From: Synergistetes bacterium JGI 0000079-D21
Lineage (GTDB): Bacteria; Synergistota; Synergistia; Synergistales; 79-D21
Direction of reading: 5' to 3'
NCBI GenBank assembly: GCA_000402835.1
Contig: AQRZ01000046.1
Coordinates: 18,824 to 32,638, forward strand
DNA: 13,815 bases
Below, piece by piece: positions 1 to 8,462 of this stretch. The notes below the pieces were generated by a model. That model was not told where the DNA came from. It worked only from the letters and a program-made list of their open reading frames with translations, and searched no databases. The first letter of the stretch is position 1. Every line of letters begins with the position of its first letter. A program made the translations under genes and the position numbers.

Positions 1-1003
<1,003 letters not shown>

Positions 1004-1008
1004 TTGTC

Positions 1009-1016
1009 GGGAGGGG
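1009..1016 (+). promoter_or_regulatory. Shine-Dalgarno site of rpsJ
   Basis: GGGAGGGG lies 6 bases before the TTG at 1023. It fixes that TTG as the start of rpsJ, because the frame is open well upstream into tuf and no ATG occurs nearby in frame. Confidence 0.7.
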
Positions 1017-1022
1017 ACAGCC

Positions 1023-1328
1023 TTGGCAAAAAGGATACGCATCAACCTAAAAGCGTTTGACCATCGCGTGCTTGACGCTTCTGCGGTCCAGATCGCCGAG
1101 ACCGCTGAGCGGACAGGCGCGAAGGTTTCAGGACCGATTCCGATCCCGACGGAGATCAACAAGTTCACGATCCTCAAATCTCCGCACAAGGACAAGGATG
1201 CTCGGGAGCAGTATGAAATTCGGACACACAAGCGCCTCATCGACATCGTAGACCCGACGCAGAAGACGATGGAGGCCTTAATGCAGCTGAATCTCCCTTC
1301 CGGAGTGGACATCCAGATCAAGTTGTAG
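1023..1328 (+). CDS. rpsJ: 30S ribosomal protein S10
   Basis: S10 is a small-subunit head protein; in many bacteria it also acts with NusB in antitermination. The frame is open further upstream, but the family N terminus ([14 protein letters not shown]) begins at the TTG at 1023, which has a Shine-Dalgarno 6 bases before it. The product is 101 residues, as expected. The signature stretch around [20 protein letters not shown] and the [14 protein letters not shown] block are intact. It is the first gene of the S10 cluster and probably cotranscribed with tuf, from which it is separated by 19 bases with no visible promoter or terminator. The 39-base gap to rplC holds only that gene's ribosome binding site. 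Confidence 0.96.
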   Translation: MAKRIRINLKAFDHRVLDASAVQIAETAERTGAKVSGPIPIPTEINKFTILKSPHKDKDAREQYEIRTHKRLIDIVDPTQKTMEALMQLNLPSGVDIQIKL

Positions 1329-1367
1329 CTTTCGGGGGGAGCTCTGAGCGAAAAGGAGCTGAATCGG

Positions 1368-1994
1368 ATGAGCATGGGAATTCTGGGACGGAAGATTGGA
1401 ATGACGCAGATCTTCGACGAAGAGGGAAGAGCCGTCCCCGTAACGGTTGTGGAAGCGGGACCGTGCCCGGTCCTCGCTGTCAGGACACAGGAAAAGAACG
1501 GATACACGGCGGTCGTCCTGGCCTTTGGGCCGAAAAAGGCGAAAAAGGTTTCGAAGCCGATGAAGGTTGTGTTTGAGAAGGCCGGAATCGAGCCGAAAAG
1601 GTGGATCCGGGAATTCCGAATTGAGGATGTTACGCCGTACCAGCCCGGAACGGACGTGAAAGCCACGATTTTCGAAGCAGGGGAGTTCGTGGACGTGACA
1701 GGCGAGAGCAAGGGCAAGGGAACGGCCGGTGGAATGAAGAGGTATGGCTGGGGGGGCGGACCCGCGTCCCACGGCCAGTCGAAATGGCACCGCCGCCCCG
1801 GTTCTTCCGGAGCCCACAGCTATCCCGGGAGGGTCTTCAAGGGACACGGGAACCCAGGGCGCATGGGGAACGAGCGGGTCACGGTGAAGAACCTGAAGGT
1901 GGCAGCGATTGACGCCGAGAACAACCTGATCCTGATCAGGGGAGCCATCCCCGGGGCGCGCAACGGCCTCGTGATGGTCCGAAAGAAGCACTAG
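1368..1994 (+). CDS. rplC: 50S ribosomal protein L3
   Basis: L3 binds 23S rRNA early in 50S assembly and extends a loop toward the peptidyl-transferase centre. The 208-residue product has the usual N terminus ([13 protein letters not shown]), the [10 protein letters not shown] block near residue 120 and the central loop at about 125-160, ending in [15 protein letters not shown]. The ATG at 1368 is preferred because AAGGAG (1353-1358) lies 9 bases before it; the ATG at 1374 would be 15 bases away. A seven-G run near 1750 is in frame here (Trp-Gly-Gly), unlike the similar run that breaks rplD. Confidence 0.96.
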   Translation: MSMGILGRKIGMTQIFDEEGRAVPVTVVEAGPCPVLAVRTQEKNGYTAVVLAFGPKKAKKVSKPMKVVFEKAGIEPKRWIREFRIEDVTPYQPGTDVKATIFEAGEFVDVTGESKGKGTAGGMKRYGWGGGPASHGQSKWHRRPGSSGAHSYPGRVFKGHGNPGRMGNERVTVKNLKVAAIDAENNLILIRGAIPGARNGLVMVRKKH

Positions 1995-2019
1995 GCGGCG
2001 GAAGGAGGGGGGAAAGACC

Positions 2020-2647
2020 ATGCCTACCATGAAGTTGATCAATTTTGAGGGCGAAGTCGTAGGAAGCCTCGAACTTTCCGACGCCGTGTTCGGTGCGCCC
2101 ATCCATGTTCCTGCGATGCACCAGGTTGTCGTTGCCCACCTGGCCAACGCACGGCAGGGGACTGCCAGCGCCAAGACACGAGGAGAAGTGAGTGGCGGGG
2201 GGGCGCAAGCCCTTCAGGCAGAAGCACACCGGGAGGGCTCGAGCCGGGAGCACGCGATCCCCGTTGTGGCTAAAGGGTGGAGTCGCCCATGGACCGAAGC
2301 CGCGCGATTACAGCCAGAAGGTCAACCGCAAGGTGAGACAGCTGGCAATGCGGAGCGCGCTTTCCCTGAAGGCGACCGAGGATCGGATGGTCATCGTGGA
2401 AAACGGCGATTTCGGAACCCACAAGACCAAGGCGATGCTGGCTTTTCTCGGAAAGATCGAAGCGAAGCGCAAGCCGCTGATGGTGATTGACGAATCGAAG
2501 GAGAACATCTACCGTTCTGCGGCAAACATCCCCGGAGCCAAGGTGATTCATGTGGACAGCCTGAACGTCTATGACATCCTGAACCATGAACACCTGATCC
2601 TGACGCGAGCTTCCGCCGAGAAACTGCAGGAGGTGTACGGCCGATGA
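2020..2647 (+). pseudogene. rplD: 50S ribosomal protein L4, frameshifted at a G-run (possible sequencing error)
   Basis: L4 is an early-assembly 50S protein whose loop lines the exit tunnel; in some bacteria it also represses its own operon. The gene reads in one frame from the ATG at 2020 through [17 protein letters not shown] (to about residue 61). It then continues in the +1 frame with [18 protein letters not shown] to the TGA at 2645-2647. The break falls in a run of seven Gs at 2197-2203. The family sequence [10 protein letters not shown] needs six Gs, so one extra G explains it, and removing it gives a normal 208-residue L4. AAGGAGG at 2002-2008 supports the start, though ATG 2029 is possible. 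Everything else looks functional and the gene is essential, so I favour a sequence error over a true pseudogene. The stop overlaps the rplW start (ATGA). Confidence 0.93.
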
Positions 2648-2940
2648 ACCTCGTAGCGCATGATGTGATTATCCGGCCGATCATCACGGAGAAGTCGAAC
2701 CGCCAGATGGAGCACAACAAGTACGCTTTCGAGGTCCATCCGAAGGCGAACAAGGTTTTGATCCGCCAGGCAGTCGAGGAAGTCTTCAAGGTGAAGGTCG
2801 AAAGCGTCAACACGATCAAGGTTCGCTCCAAGCCGAAACGCCTGGGCGTGTTCCTGGGGCGTTCCCGTTCTTGGAAGAAAGCCATCGTGACCCTTGCTGC
2901 GGGCGAGCGCATCAAGTTCTTCGAAGGCGCGAGCGCCTAG
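2644..2940 (+). CDS. rplW: 50S ribosomal protein L23
   Basis: L23 sits at the exit of the peptide tunnel and is the docking site for trigger factor and the signal recognition particle. The 98-residue product has the family blocks [11 protein letters not shown] near the N terminus, [20 protein letters not shown] in the middle and [14 protein letters not shown] before the end. Its ATG overlaps the rplD stop codon (ATGA), which suggests translational coupling to L4. The length and fold region are complete, and rplB follows after 20 bases. Confidence 0.95.
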   Translation: MNLVAHDVIIRPIITEKSNRQMEHNKYAFEVHPKANKVLIRQAVEEVFKVKVESVNTIKVRSKPKRLGVFLGRSRSWKKAIVTLAAGERIKFFEGASA

Positions 2941-2960
2941 GGTACGAGAGGAGAACGAAC

Positions 2961-3788
2961 ATGGCGATGAAAAAATTCAAACCCACAACGCCGAGTCGCC
3001 GAACGATGGCGAACTCGGACTATACGGAAATCACGTCGACAACGCCTGAGAAGAGCCTGCTCGAGCCGCTGAAGAAGACGGCAGGCCGGAACAATACCGG
3101 GCGGGTGACGATGCGTCATCGCGGAGGCGGAAACAAGCGCCAGTACCGCAAAATCGATTTTAAGCGCGACAAGATCGGAATCCCGGGAAAAGTAGCTACG
3201 ATCGAATACGATCCGAACCGCTCCGCCAGGATAGCGCTCGTTCACTACGCCGACGGGGAAAAGCGGTACATCCTTGCTCCTTCCGGCCTGGCGGTTGGCG
3301 CGCAGATCATGGCGGGCCCGGGAGCGGATATCAAGCCCGGAAATGCGCTCAAGATGATGGATATCCCGGTGGGAACCGTCGTCCACAACATTGAGCTTGA
3401 ACCTGGCCGGGGAGGAGTCCTGGTCCGTTCTGCCGGATCCAGCGCACAGCTGATGGCAAAAGAGGGGAAATACGCCTACGTCAGGATGCCCAGCGGTGAG
3501 CTCCGGCTTGTCCTTCAGCAGTGCATGGCCACGATCGGCCAAGTGGGGAACGAGGAACACGAGAACGTTGTGGATGGAAAAGCTGGAAAAACTCGCTGGC
3601 TTGGCCGCAGACCGAAGGTTCGGGGAATGGTCATGAACCCCGTTGACCATCCGATGGGCGGCGGCGAAGGGTGCAGCAAGTCGAACAAGCATCCTGTTTC
3701 TCCATGGGGAACTCCAGCCAAGGGATACAGAACCCGCAAATCGAAGCCGTCCGACAAGATGATCGTTCGGCGTCGGTACGCGAAGTAG
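2961..3788 (+). CDS. rplB: 50S ribosomal protein L2
   Basis: L2 is needed for subunit association and peptidyl transfer. The open frame extends upstream into rplW, but the family start [10 protein letters not shown] lies at the ATG at 2961, preceded by AGGAG at 2949-2953 with 7-base spacing. The product is 275 residues, which is normal. The C-terminal signature [11 protein letters not shown] at residues 227-237 contains His230, equivalent to the conserved His229 of E. coli L2. The RGGGNKR block near residue 55 and the basic tail [15 protein letters not shown] are also present. rpsS follows after 19 bases. Confidence 0.97.
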   Translation: MAMKKFKPTTPSRRTMANSDYTEITSTTPEKSLLEPLKKTAGRNNTGRVTMRHRGGGNKRQYRKIDFKRDKIGIPGKVATIEYDPNRSARIALVHYADGEKRYILAPSGLAVGAQIMAGPGADIKPGNALKMMDIPVGTVVHNIELEPGRGGVLVRSAGSSAQLMAKEGKYAYVRMPSGELRLVLQQCMATIGQVGNEEHENVVDGKAGKTRWLGRRPKVRGMVMNPVDHPMGGGEGCSKSNKHPVSPWGTPAKGYRTRKSKPSDKMIVRRRYAK

Positions 3789-3807
3789 AGGCTGAGGAGG
3801 GAAGGAC

Positions 3808-4089
3808 ATGGCAAGGTCCACGAAGAAGGGGCCCTTTGTCGAGCTGAAGCTCCTGCACCGGGTCGAAATGATGAACGAGACGGCAAAAAAGGCAGTCATC
3901 AAGACCTGGTCGAGGCGATCGACGATCGTGCCCGCCATGATTGGGCACACCATTGCGGTTCATAACGGAAAAACGCACATCCCCGTGTTCATCACGGAAA
4001 ACATGATCGGGCACAAGCTCGGCGAGTTTGCACCGACGCGCAAGTTCGGGGGACATGCCGGGCAGGAACGCGCTTCCGGCGTGAAGTAG
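3808..4089 (+). CDS. rpsS: 30S ribosomal protein S19
   Basis: S19 binds 16S rRNA in the 30S head beside S13 and contacts A-site tRNA through the subunit bridge. The 93-residue product starts [10 protein letters not shown] and carries the family signature [20 protein letters not shown] followed by RKFGGH. A purine-rich site (GAGGAGGGAAGG) precedes the ATG. It lies between rplB and rplV, its standard position. Confidence 0.96.
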   Translation: MARSTKKGPFVELKLLHRVEMMNETAKKAVIKTWSRRSTIVPAMIGHTIAVHNGKTHIPVFITENMIGHKLGEFAPTRKFGGHAGQERASGVK

Positions 4090-4104
4090 GGGGTTGAGGA
4101 AAAG

Positions 4105-4437
4105 ATGGAAGCACGAGCGATCTCAAAGGGACTGCACATCTCCCCGACGAAGCTGCGCCAAGTGCTCAGCCTGATTCGCGGGAAAAAGGCGGACGAAGCC
4201 CTCGCGATCCTGAAGTTCACCCCCAAAAAGGCGGCGCGGTACGTGGAAAAGGCATTGCAGAGCGCGTTGGCCAATGCGGACAACAACTATGGAATGGATG
4301 TTGACAAGCTTGTCGTTACCGAAGCCTTTGCCGACCGGGGAGCAGCCATGAAGCGGTTTCGCCCCGTCTCGATGGGCCGGGCTCATCCGTTCAAGCGGAC
4401 GTCCAGCCACTTGACCATCGTGGTCTCGGAACGCTAA
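4105..4437 (+). CDS. rplV: 50S ribosomal protein L22
   Basis: L22 contacts all domains of 23S rRNA, and its long hairpin lines the exit tunnel, where some macrolide-resistance changes map. The 110-residue product shows the N-terminal pattern SPTKLRQVLSLIRGKKADEA, then KKAARYVEKALQSALANADN, and the hairpin with its basic tip RGAAMKRFRPVSMGRAHPF. The gene is complete and ends 12 bases before the rpsC start. Confidence 0.96.
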   Translation: MEARAISKGLHISPTKLRQVLSLIRGKKADEALAILKFTPKKAARYVEKALQSALANADNNYGMDVDKLVVTEAFADRGAAMKRFRPVSMGRAHPFKRTSSHLTIVVSER

Positions 4438-4442
4438 GGAGG
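4436..4442 (+). promoter_or_regulatory. Shine-Dalgarno site of rpsC
   Basis: AAGGAGG begins in the rplV stop codon and lies 7 bases before the GTG at 4450. The upstream GTG at 4444 is only 1 base away and would add two residues not seen in the family, so this site decides the start. Confidence 0.7.
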
Positions 4443-4449
4443 GGTGACC

Positions 4450-4998
4450 GTGGGTCAGAAGATTCATCCCGTGGGGATGCGGTTAGGAATCATTCGCGAC
4501 TGGGAATCCAAATGGTTCGCCAGTGGCAGGAACTATGCCAAGAACCTTCACCAGGATCTCGAACTCCGGCAGTGGATCATCGATCGCTGGAAACCCGCTG
4601 GCGTTTCCAAGGTAGAGATCGAGAGAATCGGGAATGTTATCGCGTTTACGGTTTCGACCGCCCGGCCTGGGGTAGTAATCGGAAAAGGCGGGACCGAAAT
4701 CCAGAAGGTTCGGGAGGAACTGCAGGCGAAAACCGGATTGCGGGTGATGATCAATGTACAAGAGATCAAGAACCCGGATATGGAAGCCTCCATACTGGCA
4801 GAAAGCGTCGCCTCTTCGTTGGAAATGAGGGTCAGCTTCCGCCGTGCTACTTCTTCATCGTCGCCTTTTTCTTGCCGGCGATCGTCTTCTTCGGTCCCTT
4901 GCGGGTCCGCGCATTCGTCTTCGTCCTCTGTCCCCGAACCGGCAAGCCTCGCTTGTGCCGGAGGCCCCTGTAGCAGCCAATATCCATCAGCCGCTTGA
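4450..4998 (+). CDS. rpsC: 30S ribosomal protein S3, N-terminal part fused to a spurious antisense tail
   Basis: S3 lies in the 30S head at mRNA entry and has helicase activity with S4 and S5. Translation starts at the GTG at 4450 (G-Q-K-I-H-P). Residues 1-132 are genuine: N-terminal domain, then a type-2 KH domain at roughly 38-106 with the GKGG loop at residues 78-81. The S3 match stops at base 4844, within codon 132. The next bases are the reverse complement of the end of rpsM. The frame runs on to 4998 as about 50 Ser-rich residues that are antisense to rpsM and resemble no ribosomal protein. The missing C-terminal half is on the opposite strand at 13444-13815, sharing 95 identical bases. 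This is probably an artificial join, so the tail should not be treated as a real protein. Confidence 0.9.
   Translation: MGQKIHPVGMRLGIIRDWESKWFASGRNYAKNLHQDLELRQWIIDRWKPAGVSKVEIERIGNVIAFTVSTARPGVVIGKGGTEIQKVREELQAKTGLRVMINVQEIKNPDMEASILAESVASSLEMRVSFRRATSSSSPFSCRRSSSSVPCGSAHSSSSSVPEPASLACAGGPCSSQYPSAA
4750..4844 (+). repeat. 95-bp perfect inverted repeat, left arm (inside rpsC)
   Basis: Bases 4750-4844 are identical, base for base, to the reverse complement of 13721-13815. Both arms encode S3 residues 101 to about 132 (from I-N-V-Q-E-I-K to V-S-F-R-R). Identity ends exactly at 4844/4845, where this copy runs into rpsM antisense and the other copy continues as normal rpsC. Confidence 0.98.
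4844..4847. other. Inverted junction between rpsC and the 3' end of rpsM
   Basis: Base 4844 is the last that matches rpsC on the + strand. Base 4847 is the last base of the rpsM stop codon on the - strand, and only T-G separates them. Two essential operons therefore face each other with no terminator or spacer. The genes on the two sides are consecutive parts of one standard cluster, but with the right part flipped. Most likely this is an assembly or amplification artefact. Confidence 0.9.
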
Positions 4999-5230
4999 TG
5001 TTCATCGCGACTTCCCGGCGGAGATCCCCTTCTACCCTGTAATTGGACTCGATTTCAGATCGAAGGCGCTTCGATTCGTCGTCCGTCAAATCTTTCACCC
5101 TCGTATCCGGATTCACGCCCGTCGCGGCAAGGATCTCCTTTGATTTCGCAGGCCCGATTCCATAAATATAGGTCAGGGCAACTTCTACCCGCTTTTCCCG
5201 GGGCAAGTCCACTCCAGCAATACGCGCCAT
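4847..5230 (-). CDS. rpsM: 30S ribosomal protein S13
   Basis: S13 sits in the 30S head, forms bridges to the 50S subunit and touches P-site tRNA. The 127-residue product begins A-R-I-A-G-V-D-L-P and has [12 protein letters not shown] near residue 25. It carries the signature [19 protein letters not shown] at about 86-103, followed by [10 protein letters not shown] and a lysine-rich tail. The start is set by AAGGAGG at 5241-5247, 10 bases away, inside the end of rpmJ. The gene is complete, but its stop codon abuts the inverted join, so the expected rpsK, rpsD, rpoA and rplQ are absent. Confidence 0.96.
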   Translation of the reverse strand: MARIAGVDLPREKRVEVALTYIYGIGPAKSKEILAATGVNPDTRVKDLTDDESKRLRSEIESNYRVEGDLRREVAMNIKRLMDIGCYRGLRHKRGLPVRGQRTKTNARTRKGPKKTIAGKKKATMKK

Positions 5231-5234
5231 CGTC

Positions 5235-5363
5235 CTATGGCCTCCTTGGTCCCTGGCTTTGCTTGTGCCGCGGGTTCTTGCTGCAGATCACGCGCACAAC
5301 GCCGTGCCTTTTGATCACTGAGCAATGTTCGCAAATCGGTTTCACCGAAGGCTTGACCTTCAT
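5235..5363 (-). CDS. rpmJ: 50S ribosomal protein L36
   Basis: L36 is the smallest 50S protein and binds 23S rRNA near the base of the L7/L12 stalk region. This 42-codon frame runs from the ATG at 5363 to the TAG at 5235-5237. It reads [14 protein letters not shown], with zinc ligands Cys11, Cys14, Cys27 and His33, so it is the zinc-binding form. The family usually ends just after NPRHKQxQG (about 37 residues). Here it has five more residues, P-R-R-P at the end, whose codons contain the rpsM Shine-Dalgarno. rpsM starts 4 bases downstream, so the two are probably coupled. Confidence 0.94.
   Translation of the reverse strand: MKVKPSVKPICEHCSVIKRHGVVRVICSKNPRHKQSQGPRRP
5241..5247 (-). promoter_or_regulatory. 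Shine-Dalgarno site of rpsM, inside rpmJ
   Basis: On the - strand AAGGAGG lies 10 bases before the rpsM ATG. It overlaps the Arg-Arg codons (AGG AGG) near the end of rpmJ, so translation of L36 crosses the S13 initiation site. Confidence 0.7.
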
Positions 5364-5430
5364 TTCCTCACACTCCCATTCCATTCTCAACGATTCAATC
5401 CCTCTTAATACGGGAAGGGGTTTATCGCGA

Positions 5431-5649
5431 TCATTTATATCTATACACGATCCGACCCCGTGTCAAGTCATAGGTGGAAAGCTGGATCAACACCTGATCG
5501 CCCGGCAGGATGCGAATAAAATGCATCCTCATCTTTCCCGAAACATGGGCAAGGATTCGATGCCCATTTTCCAGCTCCACCCGAAACATGGCATTCGGGA
5601 GCGGTTCAACGACCCTGCCTTTGACTTCGATCACGTCATCCTTCGCCAT
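5431..5649 (-). CDS. infA: Translation initiation factor IF-1
   Basis: IF-1 occupies the 30S A site during initiation together with IF-2 and IF-3. From the ATG at 5649 the product is 72 residues, the typical length, starting [10 protein letters not shown]. It forms one S1/OB-fold domain, with [20 protein letters not shown] in the middle and [11 protein letters not shown] at the end. An in-frame TTG at 5658 lies only 3 bases from AGGAGGT, while the ATG is 12 bases away. I prefer the ATG because it gives the conserved N terminus, but the TTG (75 residues) cannot be excluded. The 67-base gap to rpmJ shows no convincing promoter or terminator. Confidence 0.94.
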   Translation of the reverse strand: MAKDDVIEVKGRVVEPLPNAMFRVELENGHRILAHVSGKMRMHFIRILPGDQVLIQLSTYDLTRGRIVYRYK

Positions 5650-5737
5650 GCGGATCAATCGACCTCCTCGCTACGGAATCCTTGCCCGGAAGCGGCAATC
5701 CTTCCCATCGTGTCCCTTTCCTCTCCGGTCAAGAAGA

Positions 5738-6511
5738 TCAACTCTCCCATGGCGTGAGGATCTCCGACCCGCTTTCACAAACCAGGACCGTGTGCTCAAA
5801 ATGAGCCGCATCGGAATGATCGGCCGTCAGGACTGTCCAGCCGTCTTTCCCCGTGACGACTTCTTCTCCGCCTGTCATCACCATGGGTTCGATCGCGATG
5901 GTCATCCCCTTTTTGAGGGTAACCCCGCTCCCCGGCCGTCCGAAATTCGGGATCTGGGGAGCCTCGTGAAGCTTTCTTCCTATTCCGTGCCCCGCATACG
6001 TCCGCACCAAGCCGTAGCCCTTGGAAAGGATGTAGCTCTCCACCGCATGTCCGATGTCTCCGACGGTTGCCCCGTCGCGAACAACCGATATCGCGCGGTG
6101 AAGCGACTCGAGCGCATGTTCCATCAATTTCCGGCGTGTGTCTGAAACTTTCCCCACGCCGTAAGTGCAGGCGGCATCTCCGTAGTATCCACCAAACTCG
6201 ACGCCCATGTCAAAGCTGACGATATCCCCTTCCTCCAGCCGACGATTCCTGTCCGGAATCCCATGAACGACTTCGTCGTTGACGGAGATGCAAAGCGTGC
6301 CCGGGAACGCCCTGCGGATCCCGGGTACGCGATATCCCTTGAAAGCCGGGCGCGCGCCTCTTTTGACCACGGTGTCGTAGGCAAGCTCGTCAAGGGTGTA
6401 GGTGTCCACTCCCGGCTTGACTTTATCCCGTAGGAGCCGAAGGGTGTCCGCCACGATTTGGCCTGCCCTGCGCATCAGGACTAGTTGCTCTTCGGTTTTC
6501 AAGGTGATCAT
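5738..6511 (-). CDS. map: Methionine aminopeptidase, type I
   Basis: This cytosolic metalloenzyme removes the initiator methionine from nascent proteins with a small second residue. The 257-residue product has the five metal ligands of the pita-bread fold: Asp101 (SFDMG), Asp112 (YYGDAA), His175 (AGHGIG), Glu208 (IEPM) and Glu239 (HFEHT). It also has the active-site His83 (VVHG). The absence of an insert and of an N-terminal extension points to the short bacterial type I. Its ATG overlaps the adk stop (ATGA). In many lineages map lies in the spc operon between adk and infA, as here. Confidence 0.96.
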   Translation of the reverse strand: MITLKTEEQLVLMRRAGQIVADTLRLLRDKVKPGVDTYTLDELAYDTVVKRGARPAFKGYRVPGIRRAFPGTLCISVNDEVVHGIPDRNRRLEEGDIVSFDMGVEFGGYYGDAACTYGVGKVSDTRRKLMEHALESLHRAISVVRDGATVGDIGHAVESYILSKGYGLVRTYAGHGIGRKLHEAPQIPNFGRPGSGVTLKKGMTIAIEPMVMTGGEEVVTGKDGWTVLTADHSDAAHFEHTVLVCESGSEILTPWES

Positions 6512-7161
6512 TCTGACCTTCCCCAGGGGGCGTCCAGAATGGTTTTCAGGACTTCGTCGCTGGACTTGCCGGCATCCACTTCGAGAAGCATTCCCTTTTC
6601 CCTGTAGAAGCCCACGAGCGGCGCGGTCTGGGAATGGTAGACCTCCAGCCGTTTTCGGATCACTTCTTCGCGGTCATCTTCCCTTTGAACCAGGTCGCCT
6701 CCGCAAATCTGGCAGGAATCTCCCCGAGAGCTGGGCTTGAACCGGATGTGATAGATGGCCCCACAATTCCGGCAGCCCCTGCGTCCAGAAAGGCGCTCCA
6801 CCACGACCTCGTCTGAGACCTTGAAGAGGATTACCGCATCCAGCTTCAATCCAAGTTCGTTCAGCATCTTTTCCAGGGCTTCGGCCTGGGGGACAGTCCT
6901 GGGGAAACCATCGAGGATAAACCCCCTCGCACAATCCCCGTCCTGAAGCCGCCGTTTCATCATTTCGATGATCAGGTCATCCGGAACGAGTTTCCCGGCA
7001 TCCATGAATTCTTTCGCTTTCATGCCGAGGGCCGTTCCCAATTTCACGTTTTCCCGAAGGATGTCTCCCGTGGAAATGTGCGCCACTTGGACTTTCTCGA
7101 TCAGTTTTGCAGCCTGGGTTCCTTTCCCGGATCCCGGGGGGCCCAAAAAGATGAGGCGCAT
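6508..7161 (-). CDS. adk: Adenylate kinase, zinc-LID type
   Basis: Adenylate kinase interconverts ATP plus AMP with two ADP and balances the adenylate pool in the cytosol. From the ATG at 7161 the product is 217 residues: P-loop GPPGSGKGT at 7-15, AMP-site STGD at 30-33, and DGFPR at 84-88. The LID domain carries four cysteines (130, 133, 150, 153) in two CxxC pairs, typical of zinc-binding adenylate kinases. A GTG at 7176 overlaps the secY stop (GTGA) and would add five residues. The ATG is favoured because the family starts M-R-L-I-F-L-G-P-P-G and GAGG lies about 9 bases before it. Confidence 0.95.
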   Translation of the reverse strand: MRLIFLGPPGSGKGTQAAKLIEKVQVAHISTGDILRENVKLGTALGMKAKEFMDAGKLVPDDLIIEMMKRRLQDGDCARGFILDGFPRTVPQAEALEKMLNELGLKLDAVILFKVSDEVVVERLSGRRGCRNCGAIYHIRFKPSSRGDSCQICGGDLVQREDDREEVIRKRLEVYHSQTAPLVGFYREKGMLLEVDAGKSSDEVLKTILDAPWGRSE

Positions 7162-7172
7162 GCCGTTCAACC

Positions 7173-8462
7173 TCACATCTTGAACAGTCCGGCCCTATCT
7201 CGGCGCTTCAGGATGCCCTCGTAATGGCGCATCAGGAGCTGTCCCTCGATCTGCTGAACGGTGTCCAAGGCCACGCCGACTACGATCAGGATCGCCGTCC
7301 CCCCGAAATAGAACGTGTTGATCCCCATGACTTGAGTCATCAGGTTCGGCAGCAGGGCAATCAGGGAGAGGAAAATCGCCCCGGCGAGCGTGATCCGCGT
7401 CATCACCTTTTCGATGTAATCCGAGGTCGGCTTTCCAGGACGGATCCCAAGGATAAACCCGCCGTATTTCTTCATGTTGTTTGCCACGTCAGCCGGATTG
7501 AAGACGACCGCCGTGTAGAAGTAGGCGAAGAAGATGATCAACGCCACGTACAGCACCATGTAAACGAGGCTGTTCGGTGAAAAGGTCCTCTGGATGAAAG
7601 CCCCGACGTTCCCCGGGAAGAAACGGGCGATCGTGTAGGGAAGCAGCAGAACCGACGAAGCGAAGATGATCGGAATGACCCCTGACTGGTTGACCCTCAA
7701 GGGGATAAAGGTGCTCTGTCCGCCATAGACCTTGTTTCCGACAACCCGCTTTGCATACTGGACCGGCAAACGGCGTTGCCCTTCCTGCAACAGGATGCAT
7801 CCCGCGACAACCGCGACCATGAGGACAAGCGCGAGAAGCAGTGCCAGGAAATTCATCTGGCCTGAGCTGACGCTCGTCCAAGTCTGTACAATCGCCTCGG
7901 GGATGCGCGCCACGATCCCCGCAAAGATCAGGAGGCTGATCCCGTTGCCGATCCCGTGGTCGGAGATGATTTCCCCAAGCCACATCACACCGATCGACCC
8001 GGTCGTGATCGTCGCCACCACGAGGAGCAGATCCCACGGAGTGCCCGAGAAGATTCCAAGCCCCCTCAGCCAGAAAGAGAGCCCCAGAGCCTGAACAGCT
8101 GCGAAAGCGACGGTGCTCCAGCGAGTGTAGGCCACGATCTTCTTCCGGCCTTCCTCGCCCTCTTTCTGAAGCTTCTCCAGAGCAGGGAACACCACGACCA
8201 AGAGTTGCATCACGATGCTCGCATTGATGTAGGGCCCCACGCCGAGCGCAAAAATGCTGAAGCGCCGGAGTGCCCCGCCCGCAAAAAGATCCAGGAAACC
8301 TAGCACCCCGCCCTGTTCGAACAACCTCGACATTGCGGTTCCGTCGATCCCGGGCGTCGGGATGTGAGCTCCAAGGCGGAAGACGAAAAGCACGCCAAGA
8401 GTGAAGAGTATCCGACGTTTCAGGTCAGGCAACCGCATCGCGTTGCGGACGGAGTCGAGCAC
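7173..8462 (-). CDS. secY: Preprotein translocase subunit SecY
   Basis: SecY is the channel of the SecYEG translocon in the cytoplasmic membrane, passing secreted and membrane proteins delivered by SecA or the ribosome. The 429-residue product begins L-D-S-V-R-N-A-M-R-L-P-D-L and has ten hydrophobic segments, roughly at 17-36, 68-92, 111-131, 145-165, 175-195, 204-226, 260-280, 300-320, 356-375 and 383-403. The cytoplasmic loop after segment 6 contains the basic RRLPVQYAKR patch (230-239), followed by STFIPLRVNQSGVIPIIFAS. The loop after segment 8 has GIRPGKPTSDYI. The GTG start directly abuts the rplO stop codon, with GAGGTGAT just upstream inside rplO. SecE and SecG are encoded elsewhere. 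Confidence 0.97.
   Translation of the reverse strand: MLDSVRNAMRLPDLKRRILFTLGVLFVFRLGAHIPTPGIDGTAMSRLFEQGGVLGFLDLFAGGALRRFSIFALGVGPYINASIVMQLLVVVFPALEKLQKEGEEGRKKIVAYTRWSTVAFAAVQALGLSFWLRGLGIFSGTPWDLLLVVATITTGSIGVMWLGEIISDHGIGNGISLLIFAGIVARIPEAIVQTWTSVSSGQMNFLALLLALVLMVAVVAGCILLQEGQRRLPVQYAKRVVGNKVYGGQSTFIPLRVNQSGVIPIIFASSVLLLPYTIARFFPGNVGAFIQRTFSPNSLVYMVLYVALIIFFAYFYTAVVFNPADVANNMKKYGGFILGIRPGKPTSDYIEKVMTRITLAGAIFLSLIALLPNLMTQVMGINTFYFGGTAILIVVGVALDTVQQIEGQLLMRHYEGILKRRDRAGLFKM

Noticed and set aside
2937..3953. Long open frame of 338 codons on the - strand, opposite rplB and rpsS
   Set aside because: It lies wholly antisense to well-conserved ribosomal genes, has no family resemblance, and is the kind of long shadow frame common in GC-rich DNA.
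4846..4998. Ser-rich C-terminal tail of the + strand rpsC frame as a novel S3 extension
   Set aside because: It is the exact antisense of the rpsM 3' end, and the genuine S3 C terminus is present at 13444-13815. The tail is a product of the inverted join.
5364..5430. Possible promoter or terminator in the infA-rpmJ gap, including a short ATCGCGAT palindrome at 5424-5431
   Set aside because: There is no convincing -35/-10 pair at proper spacing, and no stem-loop with a T-run. The palindrome is only 8 bases long.
5655..5708. Possible 17-residue leader peptide on the - strand between map and infA, with GGAAAGGG upstream and a stop just before the infA ATG
   Set aside because: It is too short to distinguish from chance and has no recognisable regulatory peptide or attenuator hairpin. 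The 88-base gap is otherwise explained as the infA leader.
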